Assembly (NCBI RefSeq): GCF_945859705.1
Contig: NC_079134.1
Coordinates: 33,928,576 to 33,992,575, forward strand
Length of the DNA stretch: 64,000 nt
DNA from: Episyrphus balteatus
Taxonomy: Eukaryota; Arthropoda; Insecta; Diptera; Syrphidae
Direction: 5' to 3'
Part shown: piece after piece, positions 1 to 12,330 of the stretch
Numbering within the stretch: position 1 is the stretch's first letter
Layout of the letters: each line of letters starts with the position of its first letter
Notes under the pieces: generated by a model
What the model saw: the letters and a program-made list of their open reading frames with translations, nothing else
Databases searched by the model: none
Told to the model about the DNA's origin: nothing
Translations under genes and position numbers: made by a program

Positions 1-690
1 TATTTGAGGAATTTATGATGGTGAAATAAATTCAATAACAAATTCTTGAATGGGGATTCCGTTTGTTGAGCCTAAATGTTTAATTAAATTATGTATGTAT
101 ATTATGATGATAAATATAGTGCATTAATATGAATAACGGGAGTACAGTTGAAGAGCTGTGCAGTAAAAGTGGAAATAAGATGCAACTAAGTATTTAGGTA
201 GGTATGCAAATAGGAGACCTACAAATTATAATAAATTAAAAAAAAATGTTCCACATACACCGTGGTGACCCGAATTTCTTTTTATTTGCAATATGGTATA
301 AGGATCATAAAACTTGTTCGTAAAAGTCGATATTACTGATAATTTAAGTGTAAATTACTTTCAGTTTGTCGCTTTTAGAATGGCACAAATGGAATTCATT
401 CATCCTGCAGTTTATAGTTGGATAAATTCTACATGTTTTTTGTGTGGTTTTATTGGTACATAATAAGAACAAATAGATTTTTCTTCAATATAGTCCAGTC
501 AATCGGGATGAAAAATGACCCTTGAATTAGAAGATGGAGAATATTTAAATAAAGTATTAAAAGTAGAAAGTTAAGGTGTAATTGTTCTTGGTGTATGTTT
601 TTTGGGGTGCTTAATCCAAATCGTCGCATCCGTTGACGAAACCTCAAGTGTACGAAAAACAATTACGTGATACATTAAACGAGCACAGCG
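1..690. other. AT-rich DNA, no gene recognised
   Basis: No open frame with recognisable protein content and no convincing exon is seen on either strand. Short frames here are broken by stops and lack splice-site support. The right edge runs directly into the pentanucleotide satellite. Confidence 0.5.
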
Positions 691-3600
691 ACACATGACA
701 TGACATGACATGACATGACATGACATGACATGACATGACATGACATGACATGACATGACATGACATGACATGACATGACATGACATGACATGACATGACA
801 TGACATGACATGACATGACATGACATGACATGACATGACATGACATGACATGACATGACATGACATGACATGACATGACATGACATGACATGACATGACA
901 TGACATGACATGACATGACATGACATGACATGACATGACATGACATGACATGACATGACATGACATGACATGACATGACATGACATGACATGACATGACA
1001 TGACATGACATGACATGACATGACATGACATGACATGACATGACATGACATGACATGACATGACATGACATGACATGACATGACATGACATGACATGACA
1101 TGACATGACATGACATGACATGACATGACATGACATGACATGACATGACATGACATGACATGACATGACATGACATGACATGACATGACATGACATGACA
1201 TGACATGACATGACATGACATGACATGACATGACATGACATGACATGACATGACATGACATGACATGACATGACATGACATGACATGACATGACATGACA
1301 TGACATGACATGACATGACATGACATGACATGACATGACATGACATGACATGACATGACATGACATGACATGACATGACATGACATGACATGACATGACA
1401 TGACATGACATGACATGACATGACATGACATGACATGACATGACATGACATGACATGACATGACATGACATGACATGACATGACATGACATGACATGACA
1501 TGACATGACATGACATGACATGACATGACATGACATGACATGACATGACATGACATGACATGACATGACATGACATGACATGACATGACATGACATGACA
1601 TGACATGACATGACATGACATGACAGGACATGACATGACATGACATGACATGACATGACATGACATGACATGACATGACATGACATGACATGACATGACA
1701 TGACATGACATGACATGACATGACATGACATGACATGACATGACCTGACATGACATGACATGACATGACATGACATGACATGACATGACATGACATGACA
1801 TGACATGACATGACATGACATGACATGACATGACATGACATGACATGACATGACATGACATGACATGACATGACATGACATGACATGACATGACATGACA
1901 TGACATGACATGACATGACATGACATGACATGACATGACATGACATGACATGACATGACATGACATGACATGACATGACATGACATGACATGACATGACA
2001 TGACATGACATGACATGACATGACATGACATGACATGACATGACATGACATGACATGACATGACATGACATGACATGACATGACATGACATGACATGACA
2101 TGACATGACATGACATGACATGACATGACATGACATGACATGACATGACATGACATGACATGACATGACATGACATGACATGACATGACATGACATGACA
2201 TGACATGACATGACATGACATGACATGACATGACATGACATATGACATGACATGACATGACATGACATGACATGACATGACAATGACATGACATGACATG
2301 ACATGACATGACATGACATGACATGACATGACATGACATGACATGACATGACATGACATGACATGACATGACATGACATGACATGACATGACATGACATG
2401 ACATGACATGAATGACATGACATGACAATGACATGACATGACATGACATGACATGACATGACATGACATGACATGACATTGACATGACATGACATGACAT
2501 GACATGACATGACATGACATGACATGACATGACATGACATGACATGACAGACATGACATGACATGACATGACATGACATGACATGACATGACATGACATG
2601 ACATGACATGACATGCCATGACATGACATGACATGACATGACATGACATGACTGACATGACATGACATGACATGACATGACATGACATGACATGACATGA
2701 CATGACATGACATGACATGACATGACATGACATGACATGACATGACATGACATGACATGACATGACATGACATAACATGACATGACATGACATGACATGA
2801 CATGACATGACATGACATGACATGACATGACATGACATGACATGACATGACATGACATGACATGACATGACATGACATGACATGACATGACATGACATGA
2901 CATGACATGACATGACATGACATGACATGACATGAATGACATGACATGACATGACAGACATGACATGACATGGACATGACATGACATGACATGACATGAC
3001 ATGACATGACAGACATGACATGACATGACATGACATGAACATGACATGACATGACATGACATGACATGACATGACATGACATGACATGACATGACATGAC
3101 ATGACATGACATGAATGACATGACAATGACATGACATGACATGACATGACATGACATGACATGACATGACATGACATGACATGACATGACATGACATGAC
3201 ATGACAGGACATGACATGACATGACATGACATGACATGACATGACATGACATGACATGACATGACATGACATGACATGACATGACATGACATGACATGAC
3301 ATGACATGACATGACATGACATGACATGACATGACATGACATGACATGACATGACATGACATGACATGACATGACATGACATGACATGACATGACATGAC
3401 ATGACATGACATGACATGACATGACATGACATGACATGACATGACATGACATGACATGACATGACATGACATGACATGACTGACATGACATGACATGACA
3501 TGACATGACATGACATGACATGTCATGTCATGTCATGACATGTCATGTCATGTCATGACATGACATGACATGACATGACATGACATGACATGACATGACA

Positions 3601-4524
3601 TGACATGACATGACATGACATGACATGACCATGACATGACATGACATGACATGAACATGACATGACATGACATGACATGACATGACATGACATGACATGA
3701 CATGACATGAATGACATGACATGACATGACATGACATGACATGACATGACATGACATGACATGACATGACATGACATGACATGACATGACATGAATGACA
3801 TGACATGACATGACATGACATGACATGACATGACATGACATGACATGACATGACATGACATGACATGACATGACATGACAAGACATGACATGACATGACA
3901 TGACATGACATGACATGACATGACATGACATGACATGACATGACATGACATGACATGACATGACATGACATGACATGACATGACATGACATGACATGACA
4001 TGACATGACATGACATGACAAGACATGACATGACATGACATGACATGACATGACATGACATGACATGACATGACATGACATGACATGACATGACATGACA
4101 TGACATGACATGACATGACTGACATGACATGACATGACATGACATGACATGACATGACATGACATGACATGACACTGACATGACATGACATGACATGACA
4201 TGACTGACATGACATGACATGACATGACATGACATGACATGACATGACATGACATGACATGACATGACATGACATGACATGACATGACATGACATGACAT
4301 GACATGACATGACATGACATGACATGACATGACATGACATGACATGACATGACATGACATGACATGACATGACATTGACATGACATGAACATGACATGAC
4401 ATGACATGACATGACATGACATGACATGACATGACATGACATGACATGACATGACATGACATGACATGACATGACATGACATGACATGACATGACATGAC
4501 ATGACATGACATGACATGACATCC
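691..4524. repeat. (TGACA)n pentanucleotide satellite, about 3.8 kb
   Basis: The unit TGACA is repeated for about 3.8 kb, roughly 760 units. It is interrupted by scattered point changes (for example TGACC, TGCCA) and by unit-length errors such as TGACAATGACA, TGACTGACA and CATTGACA. Imperfections cluster between about 2.2 and 3.2 kb and after 3.6 kb, while 0.7-1.6 kb is almost perfect. On the minus strand the unit reads through all three frames as repeats of Met-Ser-Cys-His-Val, giving spurious frames of nearly 1000 codons. On the plus strand every frame meets TGA every fifth codon. Nothing suggests translation. Confidence 0.98.
3521..3555. repeat. Inverted-unit island inside the TGACA satellite
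   Basis: Three units read TGTCA, the reverse complement of TGACA, then one TGACA, then three more TGTCA before the normal orientation resumes. Each orientation switch creates a perfect 10-bp palindrome or its mirror. This is the only clear strand switch seen in the array. Confidence 0.9.
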
Positions 4525-4816
4525 ACCATAAAACGCTAACAATTTCATACTTGCAGTAATCATACTTGTGTAATCAATTTGATTTGAAGGTTTTGAACAA
4601 CAACAATACAAAATATCTGAACTTACAGGTTTTTGTTTCTATCCTTCACAAAAATTTGAACGTCAAATAAATGGAATTTTGAATGATTACAAATTTTTTG
4701 CTTGAATAAAATGAACTTTCGAACCGTTTAAAACTGAAAATGATAGAAAACAGAAAGCTGACATTTAAAATCTAAATTTAAATTTATGGAATTCAGTTTA
4801 AGTTTTGTGTAGCTTA

Positions 4817-6494
4817 TAGCCTGTTTTCACTAGAGCAAATGAGATGATTTCGATCAAATTTGCCAAATGAGGTTCGAAATGAGATAATTTCCCATACAAA
4901 TTTCAAATTTGAAATGAGATAATTATCATCTCATTTCGACGAAATTAGGTAGGAAATTAAGTCAAATCGCCTGAACGCTCATAAAATTTCATTGTGAATA
5001 GGTCACAATAATGAATTCTTACAAAACGTCAAACTAAAAAAATAAAAAAAAAAAACCATAGCACAGCGGTAAAATTAAATTGTGTATATATGGTGTCGCG
5101 TCGGTGAACAAAAATTAAAAATAAACCTTATAATTCCGAAATAACTATGCCAGATCGTAGTGCCACCAAAGGAACCTCAAATTCCTCAATATTCGGCAAT
5201 TTTTTGAAGAAATTGAAGAAAACTGTGGTTTGGCAAATGATTCAACCTAAGCAAAAATTGATGTAAGAATATAAATGCAAATTTTCTCTCTCAATATACC
5301 TAATATTTATCCTTTTTATATATTAATTTACTGGATGAAACAAGAAATGCTCAACTTTTGTTTGAAGGCTACGAATAACACTCTTTTCTATATCTCTCGG
5401 TATACGACTGACTTCCTACTCCGATGACAAAACCATCCAGATCTGGCTGGCATACCTGCCTGCCAACGAAGGACGTCCATACACCTGACAACGAAACCGT
5501 GTGCACCATTTCTGGGGAACACACACGAGCAGTTTATGACATAAGTTGGTGCCATCAGACCGGGGAAGCAACGGCGTGTGGATGATTACATCTACATTTT
5601 CAAGGAAGACGAAGGTTCATCAAAGAACTAACAACATTTTTGCTGGTCACTGCTGTGAACAAAGCGTATCTGAAATGGAATCCTTCAGTAGCTGGCCAAT
5701 TGCTGTAGTGTAGTGACGATAGAAACATTAAGATTTGGAACTTAGTTGAATAGTTTTTTGTCCAAAAGAGAAAAAGTTAATTATACGTAAAAAAAATACG
5801 AAAAAATTGTTTTTGTTTTTATTCATTAAAAGAGGAGCATTCAAAGTTTAAAAGTGTTTTCTGGTCTTGCGGGAATCGAGCCCAATAACCAAGGAAAGTC
5901 TGTCCTGACTGGCATTGATGATCTTTGCCAAAGTTTTGGAGCAGGGGGACGGCATCATTTTGTTTTCTGGTTTGATGTTGGTTAATGCTGTCACGAGCTG
6001 AATAGTAAGACAAAGATTAGACTGAGTCTTACATATTTTCCATTCCAAACTCACCTTTGCAAGAGTATCTGCATCAACCTGCTCCATAATCATGTCCGAG
6101 GTTGGGTAAACGGTATAATGCCACAATTACCAAATGTTAATGTTGGGTAGGTAATGATTTCTCTTTCCCTTCGACAGCGAGATTGCAAATGCTCAGAAAG
6201 TCAGAATAATGAAGAAGAAAAGGCTGGAAGTTTATATGCATATAAATGATAAACATATTTTATATTAGAGAAAGTACAAACCTTTATCCAGAACCTCTTT
6301 GGATTATTCCATTTTATTAATTCTTTGAATAATTAAACATTTAAATGTGTCAATCGTCAACATATGCCTGACACGTCAAATTCAAATTTTAGTGTTGACA
6401 CTTCTTGTCAGTCCAAATGAGATAATTTGTAGTGAAAACACTTTTTTGCTAATTTGCTAAATTACCTCATTTGGGGTGTAGTGAAAACAGGCTA
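4817..6494. mobile_element. Non-autonomous PIF/Harbinger-like element carrying gene fragments
   Basis: The ends are a perfect 16-bp inverted repeat, TAGCCTGTTTTCACTA, at 4817-4832 and its reverse complement at 6479-6494. It is flanked on both sides by the trinucleotide TTA (4814-4816 and 6495-6497). A 3-bp TTA/TAA target duplication is typical of the PIF/Harbinger superfamily. Subterminal copies of AAATGAGATAATT lie in both arms. No transposase frame is present. The interior holds a frameshifted Ciao1 fragment and, on the minus strand at about 5848-6126, an open frame of about 90 codons that I do not recognise. The TTATAGCC junction and the CCCATACAAATT motif recall the 150-bp MITEs near 22-24 kb. 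Confidence 0.75.
5405..5753 (+). pseudogene. Ciao1: Ciao1 (cytosolic Fe-S assembly WD40 protein) pseudogene fragment
   Basis: Translated across shifting frames, this stretch matches the C-terminal WD40 repeats of the CIAO1 family, the beta-propeller of the cytosolic iron-sulfur assembly targeting complex. Recognisable pieces are SDDKTIQIW, then TRAVYDISWCH with TACG, then DDYIYIFKEDEGS, then WNPSVAGQLL and DRNIKIWNLVE followed by a stop at 5751-5753. At least three frameshifts and several in-frame stops make it non-functional. No poly(A) tract follows the stop. Upstream, an ATG at 5147 opens about 40 codons ending near a possible GTAAGA donor (about 5262), so the capture may include genomic rather than cDNA-derived sequence. 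It lies wholly inside the Harbinger-like element. Confidence 0.8.
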
Positions 6495-6497
6495 TTA

Positions 6498-7162
6498 GAC
6501 CATTTTGATACTATATTATTTCTTTTTTTTTTTGTTAATGCAACCTATATAATATGGGTGTGAAATACCAACTTTGAAGATATGGGATTTCAATTCGTGA
6601 AGCCGTATGACTAGTCACTTGCCACAACCTGTGTTTTTCTTCTGCTAAAAGGTGCTATCTGACATATTGGAGATTATAATTTAACAATTTAGTCGAAATA
6701 GAAAAAACGCACTAACCATGTCTAAAAAGTAAGTTTTTTTTAAACCTTTTTTTTCAATTTTTTTCCATACAAATTTTAACAGCTCATTTAAAACATTTAC
6801 GCGGTTTCATAAATTGTTTTTAAATTAAAAACAAGAAAAAGTACAAAAAAAGGTACTTAAAGGGTACTTTTGGTGGATTAAAAGAAAATGACACTACTTT
6901 TATATTAATACCAACCCAGTCTAAAAGTTTCATTTTCTCACCAACTGCAGCGCTCTAATCTTCAAAGAGCTATAATTTTTATGACATTTCATTTGTTTAT
7001 CAGAATTCTTTTTTTATTTCCACTCGAAAAATTGAATTTGTTTTGGCAAAAGAAAATAATTACGTGGATGCCGTCGTTGTCGTTGTGTCGGTTCAATAAA
7101 TTGATTTAAATATCACCAACTAGCCAATAAATATATAGAAATTATCTGTGATAATATAAAAA
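6498..7162 (+). other. Upstream region of the CHID1-family gene
   Basis: AT-rich sequence between the Harbinger-like element and the CHID1 start codon. It presumably holds the promoter and 5' UTR, but no TATA box or initiator could be assigned with confidence and no other gene is seen. Confidence 0.4.
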
Positions 7163-10100
7163 ATGATGGGTCTCCCATTGCAATCGACATTTGCAATAAT
7201 AATTTTATTAGCTACATTATTCGTAGCACAATCAATTGCAACAATATCGCCGGGCGGTGGCAAATCGAAACAAACTAAGCAATTTAAAGTCAAGCAAGGA
7301 CCTCAAGAGTACAGTGTCTTTGATCGTAATCTAATCGATGAAGAACCAGCAGCAAGAGATATAATTATTGAAAATGCTGGTTATTATAAAGATACATCAA
7401 TTCGAAGATTCAATGGAACGGTTCTTGGTTATGTTACAGCAGTAAGTTGGAATATTCAAGCGCTCCAAAAGAAGTTTAACTTCAAAAATGGTTATTTATC
7501 TGATTTTGTTTTTTTTTTTTTTCTTTAAGTGGAATTCACATGGTTACGATGTGGCAAAGATTTTTGCCAAAAAGTTCGATATGATATCGCCTGTTTGGTT
7601 TCAAATTCTGAAAACAAACAGCGGCTATGAACTAGCCGGCAAGCATGACATCGATGCTGGATGGATTAAGGATGTCCGCAAAGCTGGACGAGCTGGCAAA
7701 AAGAATTTAAAATGTATGTCAGTCAATAGTGGAGTTAAGCTAAAAGAATGGCAACAGCTCCGATTTTGATGATCTTTGTTTTTCTAAAACCTGCTCAAAA
7801 ATATTTGGGCACATTTTTCGTATCAAATAGGTACCAAATAACTAAAAAGTTATGAAGAAGGAAAATTTTTCATTTTCTTATTACAGTAAAACCCACTTAA
7901 GTGCTAACATCCCGATTAGCCGTGAAAAAAAAATTATTAAAAATCAAAAAATGCACGTACAGTCCTGTGCTATAACTTTTCTTAAAGCTAGTAGTTTATT
8001 CTTTATTTTGCTTTTTGACTCAAGTTTTCTCATCAAGTAGTTTTTGAGAAATTAAGTTTTGAAGATAAAATTAAGAAGATTTTTTTTTTCGTTTTTTTAA
8101 TTGATTCTGTGTAAAATTTTGCAATATTATACACCTTTTTTTATCGCTTTTTAATGACCTGGTGAATTTAAGTCAAATCATTGTATATAGAATCTAGTTT
8201 CTATATACAAGGGTCAAATACCAAAGAGTTCGTTCTAATAAATAATATCAAAATTCGTAATAAAAAAAAATAAAAACATAATTTTTTCAGGGAATCCCTG
8301 TTTTATTTCTTTATTTGCACTAAAATTTTGTATTTGCAATTTTTTTTTTAAATTTTCAACTGAATGCATTATATCTCAAGAACATTGCGTAAAAACTTTA
8401 GGTCGATTGGATCCAAATTGACCAAGTTGTGAGTATTTTAATACTTCGCTTACGAGTGTTTTATTCCAAAGTTAAAAACTTTAAACCGTTCTCCCCACAA
8501 CTAACGTTTTCAAAGCCTCATAACTTCAAAACTACTGCACTGATTCTTTTAAAATTTTAAATACTATTTTTGTACATATTTTTAAAGGTATCCCTATAGA
8601 AATTTTCTCATTAATATAATAAATTCAATGAAATAATATAAAAATCTATTAGTAAGAGTCGTTTTTGAGGAGTTTTTTTTTCAAAGGGGCCTTATTTCCG
8701 AGGTGGCAAACTCGGGCAAACTCTTGAAATGCAATATTGTTCTACATATCTAACAGTTTAATAATATATAGCTTAGACCATGTTACGGCGTGTTGCGCTA
8801 TTTTAAAAACACTAATGTTTACAAAAAACAACGAAAAAAATGCAAATTTTTTAAGTGTATAGAATATAGATACTTCAACCCCCCTTCATATGAAAAAGTA
8901 GAGTTGCATTATACAGTAAATTTTTTTTTTTAATACAATTAATACCTTGACTGTCAATATCCATATTAAAATTTTTCACTAAAATCACTTTTAAGTAAAA
9001 AACAAAATACTTAGAAAAGTCAATTTTTTTATAAAAATCGCAGAAAAAATCGTGTTTACCCAAATAGTGCAAGTTGCAACTGATGGTGTCGCGAACTGGG
9101 TTGACCAATTTATAGATAGATTTCATTTAAAAGTAGCCTGGTTATCTATCTGTTATGGGACATAAGCTTAATCCTTGGGGGCAAAATTGAGAAATTTGAG
9201 TGTATCTTTGACATGTGAGTATTCATGTATTAGTGCTTCTTGATTTGATTCTGATTTGAAATCAAGAAGAGAATTTCTCTTCTGAGAAGCGTTCTGGCTG
9301 TCATTTTCATGCCAATAAAACGGTTTCAGAAGTCTTCTGAATGATTCCGGACGCTTCCGGAGAGCCAATCGAAAACGACATTATTCCTATTTGCAAAATT
9401 GAAATTAAGTAAATTCAATGAAGTATTTTTGTAAAACTGATCCTCAAACTCAGAATTTTGAAAAAAAAAAATGTATTACAAAAATTTTAACATGTCAATT
9501 TTTAAATTTATTCGTAATAAAATATGCATTAATTTTTCAAATTTTTTTGGCCTAATTATTTTTTGAATTCATAAAAGAAAATATCAATATGTATTACAGT
9601 TAATGAAAAAAAAATTAAAAAGTATTTCATTTTCGAAGAACCTTTTTTAATAGAAGTTATTGAAAAAAATTTAACTGATTTTTTTTTTCAAAGTTCAACA
9701 TTTAAATATAAAGTTATTTTTTCTTCATTCAACAGTCCTAATTGTTGAAGGTTAAATAGCGAAAGTTTGAAGGTCTTATTTGTCAAAGCCTTAGCGAAAA
9801 TCAATAGCGCAAAATTTAAAACGATTAAGTAAATTGCTAAAGCCATTTTAAACTCTAAATTGGCCAGTAAAATATCTTTAAAGCCATTTTAGTAAGTACT
9901 AAGCCAAAAAGCATACGGATTTTTAACCAAGTAAATTACTGAATGGCTTTTGTTGTTCTTTTCAAAATATTTTTTTTTTTTGTTTGTTGTGAGAAAATTG
10001 CATTTGTCGCTTAAACGATCCCTTACTTCCATATACATTAGGGTGTCCGTTATTTCCCAAAGTTATGTTTTCGGGGGAGACACCCCCTATATCGAAAGTT

Positions 10101-11924
10101 TATAAATAAGGGGAATTTATCAAAAAAAAATTTTGGAGGTCATTAACCCGTGCCCTAGGGTCATACTTTCCCCATACAAATTAGTATGGGAAATTTTTAA
10201 CTTTTACATATAATTTTTTTTCTCTCGAGTTAAATCATCTATTTTTAAAATGTTTGTTTATTCTGATTGGAAAAGAGTTCCTTTAAAAGATCACATTCAA
10301 AAATTTCCGTTAAAAAATGTTTTTATATTTTATTTCGGTTTTTGAAATTATTACCTCTTTCTTAGTTTTTGCTTTTATGTTTTATTTTATTTTTCTTAAA
10401 TTATACCACTTATCACACAATTTTTGATGCAGTTTTGTTGGTTTTTAATTCTTTTCCAATATTGCATTAAAAAATCTGTGTATAAATCCAAAATTTTATT
10501 ACTTTAACGAATTTTTTATTTCTATTTGAAAATTTTGCCGTTTTTATAGGTTTAAATTTATTTTTCTCGATTTACAAAAGATTTGTTCACAAAAGTTTTA
10601 TTGAATTTTATTGAATTATCCTCCTAAAAAATGACAAAAAAAAATGCAAAAAAATAAGTTTGCTAAATTCCCCTTATTTCGGTCACTTTGGAAAACAACG
10701 GACACCCTAATATACATATATGTTTTCCTTAAATTACCTAGAAAATATTTTGGTATCATTTAATTTATGAAATCTATGCAAACAAAATGTTTTTGTTAAA
10801 AAAATTAACTTTAATTTTAAAAAACAATACGGAAACATCGGCAATTTTTACTTATAGAGGTTTAAGTATTTTTGATTACCGACGTATGAAAAAAAAAATT
10901 ATCAAAATCGGAGCTGTTCGGCCGGGTTCCCTAATAATTTACTTTATTTACTCCACTAAAAAGTCTTTCCATAGATTAACACCACTTAAATTTTCAATAT
11001 CTTTTCCAGTTTATCCTCGAGTTGTCTTCGATAAATTCACTGAGAAAGATTACTCCCGGTTATTGTCCAGCTCGATTGAAAGACGTTTGGTCAACGAATT
11101 GATTGTAAAAAATTGTATAATCCATCAATTCGATGGAATTGTCCTTGAAATCTGGTCCCAACTCGCTGCTCGAGTAGATGACCAGTTTTTGTATAATCTT
11201 GTCATTGAAATGTGTATGTTTTTGAACTATTTGGAAAAGATCTTAAAACATGTTTAAAGAATTTATTGATTTTTAGCTAAGGAATTCCAACAAGTCGGCT
11301 TAAAACTTATCTTGGTTATCCCACCAATGCGTGAAGAAATGCACAACTTGTTTGGTGAAAAACACTTTGAGCATTTGTACCCGCATGTGACAGCATTTTC
11401 ATTGATGACCTATGACTTTTCTAATGTTCAGCGACCAGGTGAGATCTAAAATACACCATAAAAACTTGATACTTACCTTCATTTTTAGGTGCTAATGCTC
11501 CTCTACATTGGATACGAACTTCGATTGAAAATATTGTTCCCTCAACTGCTGAACATTTTCAAATAAAGAGAAAGAAAATCTTAATGGGATTGAATATGTA
11601 TGGGAATGATTATACACCCGATGGTGGTGGTCCCATTGTTGCTGGACAATTTCTTGATTTGGTGAAGAATGTTAAAAAGCGACTTACATACGATGAACAT
11701 GATGTGGAGAATTTCTTTGAAATTAAGTGAGTCTTTATTATTCTCTAATTTTCCAAAGCTTAAAAATGTACGTTTTTTTTAGAACAACTGATGGACGTCA
11801 TATAATATTCTATCCAACCTTGTTCTCAATCAATGAACGTATAAAACTTGCACAAGAAATGGGTGTTGGCATATCGATTTGGGAACTTGGCCAAGGATTA
11901 GATTATTTCTATGATTTGTTTTAA
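7163..11924 (+). CDS. Chitinase domain-containing protein 1 (CHID1) homologue, six exons
   Basis: The protein is a secreted or lysosomal GH18-fold protein of the CHID1 (stabilin-1-interacting chitinase-like) family. Exons are 7163-7441, 7530-7713, 11010-11213, 11277-11438, 11489-11726 and 11783-11924. All have GT-AG borders and phases agree, giving 402 residues, close to the usual size of about 390-400. Residues 1-24 form a signal peptide. The barrel includes FYPRVVFDKF (from residue 155), QFDGIVLEIW (about 194-203) where active chitinases carry DxxDxDxE, then LILVIPPMREE, TAFSLMTYDFS, GLNMYGNDY and a C-terminal GISIWELGQGLDYFYDLF. The catalytic motif is therefore incomplete, as in the family generally, so carbohydrate binding rather than chitin hydrolysis is likelier. 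Intron 2 is 3.3 kb and full of transposon sequence; the other introns are 50-90 bp. Confidence 0.93.
7714..9385. other. CHID1 intron 2, first half
   Basis: AT-rich intronic sequence with long T and A runs. I see no exon and no element with clear ends here before the foldback copy that begins near 9.4 kb. Confidence 0.5.
9386..10950. mobile_element. Foldback element family Z, copy 1 (interrupted, left end eroded)
   Basis: The right end near 10904-10950 carries the family Z terminus (AGCTGTTCGGCCGGGTTCCC, then TAATAATTTACTTTATTTACTCC). The interior from about 9430 matches the two fuller copies at 25.5-27.0 and 51.4-52.9 kb. The left terminus is missing or too diverged to place. The hAT-like element at 10039-10709 is inserted in it, so this copy was present first. 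It lies in intron 2 of the CHID1 gene. Confidence 0.75.
10039..10709. mobile_element. hAT-like MITE, 671 bp, with 8-bp target duplication
   Basis: Ends are TAGGGTGTCCGTT and its reverse complement. Both sides are flanked by the same 8-mer, ATATACAT (10031-10038 and 10710-10717). Eight-base duplications and a TAGGG-type start are hallmarks of the hAT superfamily. Only short non-coding AT-rich sequence lies inside, so it is non-autonomous. The element is nested in foldback copy Z1. Confidence 0.88.
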
Positions 11925-12029
11925 AAATCAAGAAGAAACAAAAATTTAGTCAAACTTCAGCACAAAAAACAGCTTTATTTTAAATTTAGGAAAAAACAAA
12001 AATACAATTTCAAAAGCAATACAAATTTA

Positions 12030-12035
12030 AATAAA
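12030..12035 (+). promoter_or_regulatory. Putative polyadenylation signal of the CHID1-family gene
   Basis: AATAAA lies 106 bp after the stop codon in an A-rich 3' region. It is the first well-placed canonical signal downstream. Confidence 0.5.
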
Positions 12036-12330
12036 AAAAAAATAAGCAAAATTATTATTAAATCAAATTTTAAGCGGAGTTTTACTTAAGTTCATTAAAA
12101 CACTCATCAATGTCAACTTTTTGGGGATGAAACAAGGTAAAAAGATAGGCCCCAGAAGGTATAGAGACTGGACGTAACAAGAGTCTTATGGAGCGATGAA
12201 TTGTTTGTCAGCAAGTGGATTGGGAGATTTGACTCGAATGAACAAGGAGTCATATAAGACGATAATTTGAGGAAAACGCTTTGATCATTTTTGTTTAACT
12301 AGTTTTATTAAAATAATAATTTTTTTCATC

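Noticed and set aside
450..690. Possible C-terminal exon before the satellite
   Set aside because: A short stretch reads plausibly, but stops and the lack of an acceptor leave nothing that can be supported.
571..4611. Seven long minus-strand frames of 300-980 codons made of Met-Ser-Cys-His-Val repeats
   Set aside because: They are the stop-free translations of the TGACA satellite in every minus-strand frame; no non-repeat protein sequence or splice context.
5405..5753. Functional Ciao1 gene
   Set aside because: Several frameshifts and stops within 350 bp, only the last WD repeats are present, and it lies in a mobile element.
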